From the NCBI RefSeq assembly GCF_003813865.1, contig NZ_RMVG01000024.1, positions 1 through 64,000 on the forward strand: a DNA stretch of 64,000 nt. Direction: 5' to 3'. Every line of letters begins with the position of its first letter. The first letter of the stretch is position 1. Under the pieces are notes generated by a model. That model worked only from the letters and a program-made list of their open reading frames with translations, was not told the origin of the DNA and did not search any database. The position numbers were made by a program, and so were the translations under genes. Below, in pieces: positions 7,965 through 15,045 of the stretch. This stretch comes from Candidatus Pantoea deserta (GTDB lineage: Bacteria; Pseudomonadota; Gammaproteobacteria; Enterobacterales; Enterobacteriaceae).

Positions 7965-8834
7965 ATGATCACCTTCAGCCGCAACGAATCTTCTTCTGCC
8001 CGTGGCTTCGATAATGGCTTGCGACCGCGCCTGAGCTTCATCTGTAGAGCTGAAGGTAAAGATGAAGCGATTCCTCGCGTCATGCATAAACATGACGACC
8101 GTTTTGAACTGATGTTTATCCGTACCGGCAGTGGTACCTACAATATTGACGGACGTACTTTCCACGTAAAGCAAGGTGACATCCTGTTGTTCAACGCAAA
8201 CGTACTGCATGATGAATGTCCGGCGCCATCTGAGGATTTATTAATATTCAGCTGCGGGGTTGAACAATTAAAAATTGACGGGTTACCGATGAATGTTCTC
8301 ACTACAGGTTCGCAGCCTGCGGTCATGCCTTGCGGTGAACTTTACGATGAAATTTGTCAGCTCTTTGATCAAATGTGGTTCCACGTTAACAGTAAGCGGT
8401 TATATGCGGCTGAAATTGCGGATAACTTATTAAGTGTACTATTGTTGTTATGTCGAACTATCTGGACGGAAAACAAATCGCAGCAGGAAAGCAGCAGTCT
8501 ACTATTGGGACAGCGCATTAAAGACTATATCGATAGTCATTATAAAGAAGATATTGCGTTAAGCACGATCACTACCGTAATGAATATGAACCATTTTTAT
8601 CTGGCGCATGTATTTAAAGCTTATTCAGGTTACTCACCGAAACAATATCAAACGCGTCGCCGCATAGGCGAAGCGCAAAACTTATTGTTAAGCACTGATT
8701 TAGGCGTAACGGAAGTGGCAAACGCAGTGGGATACGATAACGTCAATAACTTTCATCGTATTTTTAATAACCTTGTGGGTATTCCACCAGCACGTTATAA
8801 AAAAGCCTGGATAACCGGGAAAATAAAAAAATGA
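7965..8834 (+). CDS. AraC family transcriptional regulator
   Basis: This protein of about 289 residues has an N-terminal cupin sensing domain (HKHDDRFELMFIRTGSGTYNIDGRTFHVKQGDILLF, about residues 42-80) and a C-terminal double helix-turn-helix of AraC type (about 188-285, ending with the family signature GYDNVNNFHRIFNNLVGIPPARYK). The ribosome site AGGAGG favours the second of two adjacent ATGs (7965). Divergent orientation from the polyol operon makes it the likely activator of that operon, sensing the imported sugar. The ligand is unknown. Confidence 0.92.
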   Translation: MITFSRNESSSARGFDNGLRPRLSFICRAEGKDEAIPRVMHKHDDRFELMFIRTGSGTYNIDGRTFHVKQGDILLFNANVLHDECPAPSEDLLIFSCGVEQLKIDGLPMNVLTTGSQPAVMPCGELYDEICQLFDQMWFHVNSKRLYAAEIADNLLSVLLLLCRTIWTENKSQQESSSLLLGQRIKDYIDSHYKEDIALSTITTVMNMNHFYLAHVFKAYSGYSPKQYQTRRRIGEAQNLLLSTDLGVTEVANAVGYDNVNNFHRIFNNLVGIPPARYKKAWITGKIKK

Positions 8835-8992
8835 GCCTCGCTATTCGCCCATGTTTTAAGAAAATTTCACCGGCAGATGCCACTCTCCGCTTTCGCTTAT
8901 AACAGTTCACGGCGCCTCAAACCGATGATCAACTCCCGATGACGCCGCCTTGGTCGATTTCTACAGTCTGAGTTGCATGTCCTTTGTCCCGT

Positions 8993-10096
8993 TCAGAAAT
9001 GCCTGAGCAAGTTACCATCCTGACGGTCGTTAAGACGGTCACTGCCGGCCAGAAGTGCAACGCGTTGCCCTGCTCTGATCATCTTCATGACCGGTCGCGC
9101 TACCATGACACCATTGACATTACTGTATACGGGAGTCCGCTGTCCGTCACTGACAGAGACAATGTCAGCAAGGTGTTCCCCACTGGTAACGGTATCGCCT
9201 GGTTTTTTCAGCCAGGCCAGGATACCGCTGGCAGGCGCCTGAAGGTGGCTGGCTCCTTCAAGAGGATAAACTTTTATCCGCGTGAGATTTACAGAAATGG
9301 CAGGCTGCGCTGAAATAATCCCCTCATTCGCCAGAAAGGCAATAATCGCCTCTGCATCCTGCTTTGCCAGTACATCACTGACATCGGCCTGACCGCGCAG
9401 CTCAACGGTTACAGAGAAAGGAACTGTTTGAGACCCGAGCAACTCCCTGTCGCAGAACCATTTCCATACTCTGAAAATGGCTTCATCAAATGGTTGTCCC
9501 CCGGCAAAGTCCTCAACAAATATGACGTCAGCTCCCAGAGCCTGGGCTAGTTTCCGTGCGCGTTCGGTATGTAACCGGTTGGTATAGAGGTGGAGGACGG
9601 CGTCAGTATCACAGTGAAGATCAAGCACCAGATCGTGCTTCAGAGCTTCGGTCAGCAGTAGATGCTTCATCTGCCCGACCGTGTCCGTCGGTACAGTATC
9701 AGCCAGAGACTGCTGTAACATAAGGGCGGGATCGGTTTCGCCAGCAAGAAGCCGTTTTTCAAGCGCCTGGCTGAGATCGGGAAAGTTCCGGTTAAAGTTC
9801 TCGCCATTGGACAGATCGAAACGGCCTGCCCAGTAACCCAGAACGTTCTGCATCATGCCAACGGGATTAGCGAGTGGAACAAGCGTAATTTCTCCCAGGA
9901 TTCTGTCTTGTTTTTCATAGTCATCCAGCATTGCGACCAGGTGCTGTATAACAAGAATCCCCGGATGCTCATCGGCGTGAAGTCCGGCCTGAATATAAGC
10001 GCGACGTCCCCTACCTGTTTCACCAAACGAACGGCTTTCCAGAAAAAGGGGCTGTCCGGAAACCAGATTAGGAAGTTCCGTTCGTATCGTTTTCAT
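8993..10096 (-). CDS. Succinylglutamate desuccinylase/aspartoacylase family zinc deacylase (M14-type)
   Basis: This 367-residue protein has the zinc-binding set of the AstE/AspA branch of M14 carboxypeptidase-like enzymes: His40 and Glu43 in GLHADEHPG, His161 in LDLHCDTDA, and a catalytic Glu candidate at 232 in VTVELRGQ. NFNRNFPD (about 100-107) is the substrate-clamping Asn-Arg motif. A C-terminal beta-barrel of lipoyl/biotinyl type (about 285-360, LQAPASGILAWLKKPGDTV) is common in this subgroup. It probably hydrolyses an N-acylated amino acid. It is the last gene of the cluster OCD, aminotransferase, binding protein, deacylase, suggesting work on an acylated basic amino acid. Confidence 0.85.
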   Translation of the reverse strand: MKTIRTELPNLVSGQPLFLESRSFGETGRGRRAYIQAGLHADEHPGILVIQHLVAMLDDYEKQDRILGEITLVPLANPVGMMQNVLGYWAGRFDLSNGENFNRNFPDLSQALEKRLLAGETDPALMLQQSLADTVPTDTVGQMKHLLLTEALKHDLVLDLHCDTDAVLHLYTNRLHTERARKLAQALGADVIFVEDFAGGQPFDEAIFRVWKWFCDRELLGSQTVPFSVTVELRGQADVSDVLAKQDAEAIIAFLANEGIISAQPAISVNLTRIKVYPLEGASHLQAPASGILAWLKKPGDTVTSGEHLADIVSVSDGQRTPVYSNVNGVMVARPVMKMIRAGQRVALLAGSDRLNDRQDGNLLRHF

Positions 10097-10161
10097 ACAT
10101 TGTCCATGCAGCTCAGCAGGAAGAGAACAGCGCGCCAGTGCCTGACTGACGCGCTGAAAAG

Positions 10162-10944
10162 TTATTTACCATAAATATCGAAATCGAAGTAGCGAGCGGC
10201 AATTTTCTGATAGGTTCCGTCTTTGATCATCTCAGCAAGCGCCGAGTTGAAAGCGTCCTGCATAGTCTTGTCGCCTTTTCGCAGCCCGATGCCCGTTCCT
10301 ACTCCAAAAATTTCATTATCTTTTACTGCTGGCCCGGCAAACTCATAGGCTTTACCTGCATTCTGCCTGAGGAAACCATAGCTGCCTGCGGTTTCGTCCT
10401 GGAACGCCGCATCCAGGCGACCGGCAGTCAGGTCAGAGTAAACCTGGTCCTGCGCCTGATAGGCAACAACATTCACACCCTTCGGCGCCCAGTATCGATT
10501 TGCATAGACCTCCTGAATTGTGCCCTGCTGTACCCCCACGCTTTTACCCTGAAGGGATGCAGGATCAGGCTGAATTTTACTGCCCTTCGGCGCAATCAGT
10601 CGCGCATTGGCGCTGTAGAGTTTGTCTGTAAAGTCTATCTCTTTGAGGCGCTTTGGCGTGATGGAGAGAGCAGCAACAATGGCATCAATCTTTCGGGCTT
10701 TTAGCGAAGGTATGAGTGCATCGAACTCAGTTTGAACGATGGTGCATTTTGCCTTTATCCTCGTACATAACTCTTTTGCCAGATCAATATCAAAACCCAC
10801 CACCTCGCCCTGAGCATTTTTAGATTCAAAGGGTGCATAGGCAGGTTCCGTACCTATACGGATATTTTGAGAAACTTCAGCATGCAGAGTCTGCGTTACC
10901 CCCAGAACCAGCAATACAGACAGTGTGATACCTCTGATTTTCAT
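10162..10944 (-). CDS. Amino-acid ABC transporter periplasmic binding protein (ArgT/HisJ-like)
   Basis: This 260-residue type II binding protein has a signal peptide (cleavage expected after THA near residue 22), then IRIGTEPAYAPFESKNAQGEVVGFDIDLAKELC and the conserved VAALSITPKRLKEIDFTDKLY of the lysine/arginine/ornithine/histidine group. It should bind a basic or polar amino acid in the periplasm. No permease or ATPase of its own lies nearby, so it probably feeds a transporter encoded elsewhere, as ArgT does with HisQMP. Gene order suggests the ligand is the substrate of the neighbouring deacylase, aminotransferase and OCD-family enzyme. Confidence 0.9.
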   Translation of the reverse strand: MKIRGITLSVLLVLGVTQTLHAEVSQNIRIGTEPAYAPFESKNAQGEVVGFDIDLAKELCTRIKAKCTIVQTEFDALIPSLKARKIDAIVAALSITPKRLKEIDFTDKLYSANARLIAPKGSKIQPDPASLQGKSVGVQQGTIQEVYANRYWAPKGVNVVAYQAQDQVYSDLTAGRLDAAFQDETAGSYGFLRQNAGKAYEFAGPAVKDNEIFGVGTGIGLRKGDKTMQDAFNSALAEMIKDGTYQKIAARYFDFDIYGK

Positions 10945-11006
10945 ATTCAGCTCCGGTTACCCGTCATCTCGTTTAAAAGCCCCGCTGGAATGGCGAGGGA
11001 AGGCTG

Positions 11007-11035
11007 CTCCGCCGGTTAAGGGGACAAAGGCGGAG
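11007..11035. terminator. Intercistronic hairpin with flanking A/T run
   Basis: CTCCGCC at 11007-11013 pairs with GGCGGAG at 11029-11035; a run of eight Ts follows on the plus strand (As preceding it on the transcribed minus strand). A second weaker stem lies downstream towards the binding-protein start. It sits between the aminotransferase and binding-protein genes, where partial termination or mRNA stabilisation would uncouple their expression. Confidence 0.45.
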
Positions 11036-11043
11036 TATTTTTT

Positions 11044-12177
11044 TTATCGGTTTTCTTCTGAAAGCTCCCGGATAAATCGACTGACCAGAGCCAGGCCCTG
11101 CTTCATGACTTCACTGTTATTGGCGAAACCTATGCGCAGATACCCTTCCATATCCAGCGCCTCACCAGGCGTAAACATGACACCGTAACGCTCCAGCAGG
11201 CGGACACAAAACTCTCGTGAGCTGACCGGCAGATCGTATTTCAGCAGAGCCGTAGTACCAGCACGAGGTTTCACATAACTAACCAGGGGTTCATTATTAA
11301 CCCACGTATCCAGCGTCATCAGGTTATCACGTAACATTTTTTGGTTGCGGGCCAGTATCTTGTCACGATTTTCCAGAGCCAGGGTGGCAAAGTAATCATC
11401 GAGAACGCCCACGCTGACCGTATTATAATCGCGATGTATTTCAACGTCTTTCAGTAACGCAACGGGACCAGCGATCCAGCCCAGACGCAGCCCGGCCAGG
11501 GAGTACGCTTTAGACATGCTGGCCGTACTGATCCCCTTTTCATACAAATCCGCCATGGCCGCGGTGTAACCGTCACCGTGCTGGTCAGTGCCACGATAGA
11601 CTTCATCACAGAGCAGCCAGGCGCCTGCTGAACGCGCGACTTCCACAATCTCGCGCAGCAGTGCTTCGTCTATCAGCGCCCCGGTCGGATTGTTGGGGTT
11701 GTTGATGGCAATGAGCTTTGTTTTATCGTCAATAAGGGATTTCAGCTCAATCACATCCGGCAGAAAGCCATTCTCCTCGCGGAGAGGTAAAATTTTGACA
11801 TCGGCACCGTAGCTTGCCGGAATGGAATAATGCTGCTGGTAAGTTGGCAGAACGGAAATTACCGTATCGCCCGGTTCAACCAGCGTTTCATAAATCAGGG
11901 CATTAGCACCGATTGCGCCATGTGTAATGAGAATGTTTTCGGCCGACTGCTGGCTGTACTGCTCAGAAATGAGCTGACGCAGTCGCTCTGAACCCGTGAT
12001 ATGCCCGTATGTCATTTTGATGTTCAGCATCTCATCCAGAACCTCCCGGGTTTTCCCCGTCATAGCCAGCAGTTGCTGCATAGTCAGGGATTCAACGCAG
12101 GTTTCGGCAAGATTATATTCGCAGCGCGTTTCCCACTCATTCATCCACTGCTCAACGCCAAACGGTCTGATTTTCAT
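11044..12177 (-). CDS. PLP-dependent aminotransferase, class I/II
   Basis: This fold-type I aminotransferase is about 377 residues when started at the ATG at 12177. Motifs are NNPNNPTG (159-166), LCDEVY (189-194) with the PLP-ring aspartate Asp191, the Schiff-base lysine Lys223 in SMSKAYSLAGLRLGW, and a C-terminal LRIGFAN with the carboxylate-binding arginine. The start follows the stop of the OCD-family gene by one base, so the two are translationally coupled; a longer in-frame extension would overlap that gene by over 180 bases and is rejected. It likely transaminates the amino acid handled by this cluster. Confidence 0.88.
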   Translation of the reverse strand: MKIRPFGVEQWMNEWETRCEYNLAETCVESLTMQQLLAMTGKTREVLDEMLNIKMTYGHITGSERLRQLISEQYSQQSAENILITHGAIGANALIYETLVEPGDTVISVLPTYQQHYSIPASYGADVKILPLREENGFLPDVIELKSLIDDKTKLIAINNPNNPTGALIDEALLREIVEVARSAGAWLLCDEVYRGTDQHGDGYTAAMADLYEKGISTASMSKAYSLAGLRLGWIAGPVALLKDVEIHRDYNTVSVGVLDDYFATLALENRDKILARNQKMLRDNLMTLDTWVNNEPLVSYVKPRAGTTALLKYDLPVSSREFCVRLLERYGVMFTPGEALDMEGYLRIGFANNSEVMKQGLALVSRFIRELSEENR

Positions 12178-12178
12178 G

Positions 12179-13141
12179 TTATTTATCCTGTTTTCTGAGA
12201 AAAGACAGCACGCTGTCCGCGATAGCGACATCTTCCAGCCCCAGCCCCAGGGAACGGAAAAATACATGTCGTTTGTAAAACGGCTTGACGGCATTTCCTG
12301 TAACCAGTTCCGGCAAGTCCCCACGAATACTCTCGGCGGTCCAGCTGGTTTCGCGGGCCGCAATCACCATCTCACCTGCATGAGCGGGTGTGGTTTGCCG
12401 GTAATCACAGTAAACATCCATTTCCAGCAGCGCCTGAGGAGACACCTCGTGCGCGCCCGGCGCGTTCGTGCTGATGGACGTAATCAGGCAGGGGCGGGTC
12501 AGCCGCTTCACATCAATTACCGGCGTTGCCGATGAGGTGCATAGCATCAGAACATCCGTATCTTTTGCCGCTTCTTCTGCGCTTCCGCAGACTTTCAGCA
12601 GCCCCTCTGGTATCCCGGCCTCACTGCTGATTGACTCTGCTGTCTGTAGGCCGCTCCGGCTCCAGACCCGGATTTCTTTCCAGTTGCGCAGCGTCAGAAC
12701 ATGACGGAGATGCGCGCGGGCAACGGGTCCCGTACCGATGATGGTCAGTATCTGCGCCTCTGCTGGTGCCAGTAGCTCAACAGCCAGGGCTGTCGTTGCC
12801 GCCGTTCGCTCTGTTGTCAGGAGGGAAGCGTCGCACAGCATTAGTGGCATACCGTCTGCCGTAGACATCAGCAGCGTCCACGCGGTAATTACCGGCTTCT
12901 GCTCTGTCACAAGGTAAGGCGATATTTTCGCACCGAGCAGCTGGCGGGACATGTCCACGCCAAAATAGTTAATGAAATCTCCCCGGCAATCAGGCAGCAA
13001 AACAACCTTCTGCGCTGGCTGTACGGCCTGCCCGTGCGCAAGGCTCGTAAATACGCGGCGCATGGCCTCTCTGACATCAATATGTCTGAGGATATCTGCG
13101 GTCTGCTCCGCGGTAATAACCGGAATACCTGTAGGATGCAT
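12179..13141 (-). CDS. Ornithine cyclodeaminase/mu-crystallin family protein (DauB-like candidate)
   Basis: This NAD(P)-dependent enzyme of about 320 residues belongs to the ornithine cyclodeaminase/mu-crystallin family. It carries the LLTTERTAATTALAVELL substrate-site segment and the Rossmann loop IGTGPVARAHLRHVL. Members include ornithine cyclodeaminase, alanine dehydrogenase, ketimine reductase and DauB, which reaminates 2-ketoarginine. The ATG at 13141 is preceded by AGGA at good spacing and is preferred over the more upstream in-frame start. It is divergent from a DauR-type regulator, the same partnership seen in the Pseudomonas dauBAR D-arginine locus, although no dauA-like flavoenzyme is present here. 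Confidence 0.85.
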   Translation of the reverse strand: MHPTGIPVITAEQTADILRHIDVREAMRRVFTSLAHGQAVQPAQKVVLLPDCRGDFINYFGVDMSRQLLGAKISPYLVTEQKPVITAWTLLMSTADGMPLMLCDASLLTTERTAATTALAVELLAPAEAQILTIIGTGPVARAHLRHVLTLRNWKEIRVWSRSGLQTAESISSEAGIPEGLLKVCGSAEEAAKDTDVLMLCTSSATPVIDVKRLTRPCLITSISTNAPGAHEVSPQALLEMDVYCDYRQTTPAHAGEMVIAARETSWTAESIRGDLPELVTGNAVKPFYKRHVFFRSLGLGLEDVAIADSVLSFLRKQDK

Positions 13142-13173
13142 ATGTTTTCCTGTTGGGCCTGCAAAATAGTTGG

Positions 13174-13225
13174 CTTGTGATAGGTAGTGAACTAAAAAGT
13201 ACATTATGCACTATTTGTTTACAAG
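13174..13225. promoter_or_regulatory. Large imperfect dyad between OCD-family operon and DauR-type gene
   Basis: CTTGT...TAGTG (13174-13189) is mirrored by CACTA...ACAAG (13209-13225) around an AT-rich centre, 33 bp upstream of the OCD start. It is a candidate binding site for the divergent regulator. No other feature was seen in 13226-13431. Confidence 0.35.
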
Positions 13226-13431
13226 ACGATTTTGTCAGGCAGGCCAGCCAGAGTAGATTAGGTCTCAGGCTGCATGGTATAGGCTCGCCATGATGCGAGA
13301 GATACATTCGCTGGGATGCAGCCCTGCATACCTGACGCGGGAGCCTGCTTCAGGCGTAACGTGATAAAGTACGCATCTGAAAAAGCAGCAGGATACAAAT
13401 CTGCCTGAACGGCACTGAATGAGGATAAGAA

Positions 13432-14064
13432 ATGGTAAAGAAGCCCGGCCCGGACAAGGACAATGCACAACTGCGATTGCTGAAATCAGTTGCAGACGGT
13501 ATTGCCGCGCTTTTCTTTCCCAGCGTGGAAGTTGTAATCCACGATGTTGAAGCCGGCACAGTAGCCTACATTGCCAATAACTTGTCAAAGCGTAAGCCGG
13601 GTGATGATGCTGGTCTGGACGATTTAGAACAAGACCCACTGGCGCCGGTAACGGGTCCCTATGAAAAGCTTAACTGGGACGGGAAAAAAATGCGCTCCGT
13701 CACAATTGCAACGGGGGATGGAGAAAGCCCGGGCTACCTGCTGTGTATTAACCTCAGTACGGCGGTATTTGAAGAGGCCAGAAATGCCCTTGAAATGTTT
13801 CTTTCGGTCACGCGACTTCAGCCTCAGCCAGAACAACTTTTTCGGGATGACTGGCAGGAAAATATCAATACCTTTCTTCATGAATGGATACGGCGAGAAA
13901 ATACGTCGCTCAGCGCGCTCACGCGAGAACAGAAAAAAAAGGTGGTTCAGAGCCTGCATAAAGAAGGCGCATTTCGCGCAAAAAATGCAGCCGATTATAT
14001 TGCCGGTGTGCTGTCACTAGGCCGCACGACAGTTTATAAATATCTCAGAGAATGCAAAGAATAA
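13432..14064 (+). CDS. DauR/YheO-type transcriptional regulator (PAS plus HTH)
   Basis: This 210-residue protein has an N-terminal YheO-like PAS domain (about 10-120, LFFPSVEVVIHDVEAGTVAYIANN and an NLSTAVFEE segment) and a C-terminal helix-turn-helix (about 150-208, KKVVQSLHKEGAFRAKNAADYIAGVLSLGRTTVYKYLRE). This is the architecture of DauR, the D-arginine utilisation repressor, and of YheO. A GAGGA ribosome site precedes the ATG. Its divergent position implies control of the OCD-aminotransferase-binding protein-deacylase operon. The effector is unknown; 2-ketoarginine or a related keto acid is a guess. Confidence 0.85.
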   Translation: MVKKPGPDKDNAQLRLLKSVADGIAALFFPSVEVVIHDVEAGTVAYIANNLSKRKPGDDAGLDDLEQDPLAPVTGPYEKLNWDGKKMRSVTIATGDGESPGYLLCINLSTAVFEEARNALEMFLSVTRLQPQPEQLFRDDWQENINTFLHEWIRRENTSLSALTREQKKKVVQSLHKEGAFRAKNAADYIAGVLSLGRTTVYKYLRECKE

Positions 14065-14142
14065 TCATCGCTAAAGAGGGCTGAAGAACTTTCAATCCTG
14101 ATGAATTTCTTCCGGCCTGAATGTCATTCTGACGCTTAATTA

Positions 14143-14172
14143 AACGTCCGCTCTGTGCCAGAAGCGGACGTT
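14143..14172. repeat. Dispersed GTCCGCT/AGCGGAC repeat, copy 4 (single perfect hairpin)
   Basis: AACGTCCGCT and AGCGGACGTT form perfect 10-bp arms around the 10-base family loop CTGTGCCAGA. This is the best-preserved right-hand hairpin. It lies 78 bp after the DauR-type gene and might terminate or stabilise its message. Confidence 0.75.
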
Positions 14173-14323
14173 GCTTACATCATGCTGTGTTGCACTACAG
14201 GGAGCAGGTCACGGCTCTGTGCCCTGATCATCCATAAAGCTTTGTTACTAATTAGATAAATCGGGATGAATTTCCCATCGAGAAGCATGGTAACGTCATA
14301 AATATTCACTACATGAGGTATTT

Positions 14324-14653
14324 ATGATCACCGTTTTTGTTTTACTCAAGACGACACAGGAATGGCTCCGTCTGGAGCGCTCTGAAAGAAATCGGATTGC
14401 TGATAGTGTGTTATCTTCCGTTCTATCCGACAGTACAGTAACGCTAAGAATGTTCGACGCGGAAGCATTTACCACAAACTGTACAGATGTCGCCATGTTC
14501 CAGGCAGAAGACATGCAGGCGTTTTATTTCACTATTGAGCGGCTCAGGGACTCGGAACTGATAACCAGGCCTTATTTTGAAATGGTACAAATTATCCCTA
14601 CTATTGAAGATGGATATAAAGCCTTTGAGAAAAATATCCCTTCACAATCATGA
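14324..14653 (+). CDS. Darcynin family protein (function unknown)
   Basis: This 109-residue protein opens with ITVFVLLKTTQEWLRLERSERNRIAD and closes with an aromatic-rich segment (FQAEDMQAFYFTIERLRDSELITRPYFEMVQIIPTIEDGY). I recognise this as the small darcynin family, alpha/beta proteins of unknown function. It has no signal peptide or membrane segment. A GAGG ribosome site stands 6 bases before the ATG. It stands alone between two repeat copies, convergent with the diguanylate cyclase gene. Confidence 0.7.
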   Translation: MITVFVLLKTTQEWLRLERSERNRIADSVLSSVLSDSTVTLRMFDAEAFTTNCTDVAMFQAEDMQAFYFTIERLRDSELITRPYFEMVQIIPTIEDGYKAFEKNIPSQS

Positions 14654-14700
14654 ATTTAGCACACATCTAACTTAGCATGCCCGTTCAAATTCAAGCATGA

Positions 14701-14772
14701 CGTCCCCTTATCGCTCAGAGCGGACCCAGGCCTGCGCGTCTGTCCGCTTTGTGCCAGAAGCGGACGTTGCCG
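14701..14772. repeat. Dispersed GTCCGCT/AGCGGAC repeat, copy 5 (full double hairpin)
   Basis: This full-length copy has a left half with TCGCTCAGAGCGGACC, a linker of CAGGCCTGCGCGTC type, and a right half with a perfect 7-bp stem (GTCCGCT/AGCGGAC) around TTGTGCCAGA. It is the reference copy for the family in this window. Confidence 0.8.
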
Positions 14773-14909
14773 CTCCGGGTCGTAATGGATGTGCTTTCGA
14801 ACTCTCTGGCAACTATCAGAGACTGGCAGATGAAAACCTATAGTAAGAAGCTATAGAAATCAGACTTGCTGTGCCTGAGAGGCAAAAAAAGTAATGGTTT
14901 TATACTGTT

Positions 14910-14937
14910 GCAAGAAGACATGTACATGTCTTCTTGC
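14910..14937. repeat. Perfect 28-bp palindrome
   Basis: The left arm GCAAGAAGACATGT (14910-14923) is followed at once by its exact complement (14924-14937). It lies between the convergent darcynin and diguanylate cyclase genes. It has no T-tract, so it is an unconvincing intrinsic terminator. As RNA it would fold into a 12-bp stem with a GUAC tetraloop from either strand. Just upstream is a smaller CTATAG pair (14838-14856). The remaining 14654-15045 holds only repeat copy 5. Confidence 0.7.
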
Positions 14938-15045
14938 GCGAAGGCTGAACTGCGCTATATGGAAATCAGTATAAAACCTGTAGGTTGTGGTTGGCTGCCG
15001 GATTGAAACAGTCAAACAGCTTTGCAGCCGACCCATGCGCCAGAC

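Noticed and set aside
11044..12363. Longer form of the aminotransferase with 62 extra N-terminal residues
   Set aside because: The extension is the reverse frame of the ornithine-cyclodeaminase-family gene end; the MKIRPF start one base after that gene's stop fits the family N-terminus.
8993..14064. Ectoine-degradation cluster (DoeB/EutC-like) as an alternative reading of the DauR cluster
   Set aside because: The deacylase and OCD families would fit, but ectoine hydrolase (DoeA/EutD), EutB and the ectoine-type regulator are absent, and the regulator is of DauR type.
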